DNA of 64,000 nucleotides from Fratercula arctica. Lineage: Eukaryota > Chordata > Aves > Charadriiformes > Alcidae. A model generated the notes under the pieces. That model was not told the DNA's origin. It saw only the letters and a list, made by a program, of their open reading frames with translations, and searched no databases. A program made the position numbers and the translations under genes. The number at the start of each line of letters is the position of its first letter. Within the stretch, counting starts at the first letter, position 1. This document shows, in pieces, positions 63,232 through 64,000 of this stretch. The stretch spans positions 97,424,704-97,488,703 of the forward strand of contig CANTUZ010000003.1 in the NCBI GenBank assembly GCA_947846985.1, given 5' to 3'.

Positions 63232-63769
63232 CCTAGTAAGGCCCAGCCCTTCTCTGGCAAAATAATATTTGACTCCTAGTCTTGGAGCTCATCACTGCCA
63301 AGTTCTTCACCAAACCTTGTATTTTCATTAAATTAATGATTTCAATCTGCATCAATCCTACAGTACCGATGGGAGTGCCCTCTTTCGGTGAGCTACCCTG
63401 TAAAGTGAAACTTAGTGATGTTTGGATTCTGTTCTTTGTTAATCTGTATTTATGCCTTTGTAAGTAAAATATTTTTAAAAGGGAACAGGATAAATGTCAC
63501 AAATGAGGCTTTAAGCAGGTTGTGAGTCACATTTCAATTATCATCAGTAATGTGTGCTGAGGCACTATCTCCTGACAGCTAGAAAATGTGACAGAGATGT
63601 AGAGAGGGTTTTATAAAGTGGGTGTTTTCAGTCTTTTTAAGATTTATAAATATATTTATATATACTTATACACAAAAGCATTTGAACAAAGAGTACTGCA
63701 TTGAGGAAAAATCATAAGAGGTTACTGAGGTGCAAAACATGAGAGAGATGGACAATGCTATGCATTATA
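63232..63769 (+). other. DST: DST intron between two CR1 fragments
   Basis: Plain A+T-rich DNA with a short TATA-type run near 63645-63670. Nothing else is supported. Confidence 0.6.
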
Positions 63770-64000
63770 AAATAAGCTGAAATGCCTTTACGCAAATGCA
63801 TGCAGCATGGGAAATAAGCAAGAAGAGTTGGAGATGTGCCCACACCTCCAGGGCTACGATCTTACTGGCATCACAGAGACGTGATGGGATGGTTCTTATG
63901 GTTGGAGCGTTGGAATGGACGGATACTGATTCTTCAGGAAGGACAGGCTGGGAAGATGAGGAGGGGGTGTTGCCCTCTATGTCAATAAACAGCTAGAGTC
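63770..64000 (+). mobile_element. CR1 LINE, endonuclease start, runs off the window
   Basis: From about 63770 the sequence follows the start of CR1 ORF2: GCAGCATGGGAAATAAGCAA, then the region coding GYDLTGITET and GGGVALYVN. It continues past position 64000, so its length is unknown. It lies downstream of an older CR1 3' end (62815-63231), so the two are separate insertions. Orientation is again plus. Confidence 0.88.
63807..64000 (+). pseudogene. CR1 ORF2 apurinic-type endonuclease remnant, three stops
   Basis: Starting at ATG 63807 the frame reads MGNKQEELEM, HLQGYDLTGITET, WDGSYGWSVGMDGY, FFRKDRLGR and GGGVALYVNKQL. This is the N-terminal part of the CR1 endonuclease, an exonuclease-III-like fold that nicks target DNA. 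The catalytic-loop Glu of ITET is kept. TGA stops lie at 63882-63884 (expected Trp), 63927-63929 and 63957-63959. A different frame over the same DNA is open from 63796 to 63996 but does not code for the family protein. The gene is inactive and cut by the window end. Confidence 0.88.

Overview
The window is avian nuclear DNA that is almost entirely intronic. The bird assignment rests on five CR1 LINE fragments. Three of them keep the typical avian CR1 3' end (a 'GGACTAGATGA' block followed by an ATTCTATGAT-type terminus). The low repeat density and the absence of SINEs agree with this. I cannot name the species. Nothing prokaryotic, viral, tRNA-like or CRISPR-like was seen.

One protein-coding exon can be recognised with confidence. 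Positions 52291-52352 (+) encode the start of the first calponin-homology (CH1) domain of a spectraplakin. The residues (ERDKVQKK, then [10 protein letters not shown]) fit dystonin (DST/BPAG1) better than its paralogue MACF1. It has a strong polypyrimidine tract with CAG before it and a GTCAGT donor after it. The exon is only 62 nt, so an ORF search misses it. The plus strand is therefore the sense strand of a very large gene. The roughly 52 kb upstream and 11.6 kb downstream are best read as giant 5'-region DST introns. The next expected exon (the 'KHVNDLYEDLRDG' part of CH1) and the known first exons were not found here.

Layout: 1-52290 is long A+T-rich intron. It contains two copies of an unidentified GC-rich dispersed repeat (about 3876-4072 and 28020-28384), two short CR1 tails (38128-38322 and 47334-47399), homopolymer and A/C-only tracts, G-quadruplex-type runs, and a few exon-like segments with splice signals. 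Two of these (1611-1685 and 18290-18349) are open in exactly the intron phase that would join to the CH1 exon. 52291-52352 is the DST exon. At 52686-52800, 333 bases past the exon, lies a perfect 11-bp minisatellite. 54374-55385 has an AT/GATA microsatellite and a long pyrimidine tract. 56686-57813 is a 1.1-kb 5'-truncated CR1 with a broken reverse transcriptase. 61444-61817 holds two splice-delimited exon-like segments. 62815-63231 is an old CR1 3' fragment. 63770-64000 is the endonuclease start of another CR1 that runs off the window.

There is no operon or multi-gene system here. The most useful points are the DST exon itself, the possible alternative DST exons upstream of it, the GC-rich repeat family, and the minisatellite beside the exon. 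Most long open frames in the window are chance openings in non-coding DNA.
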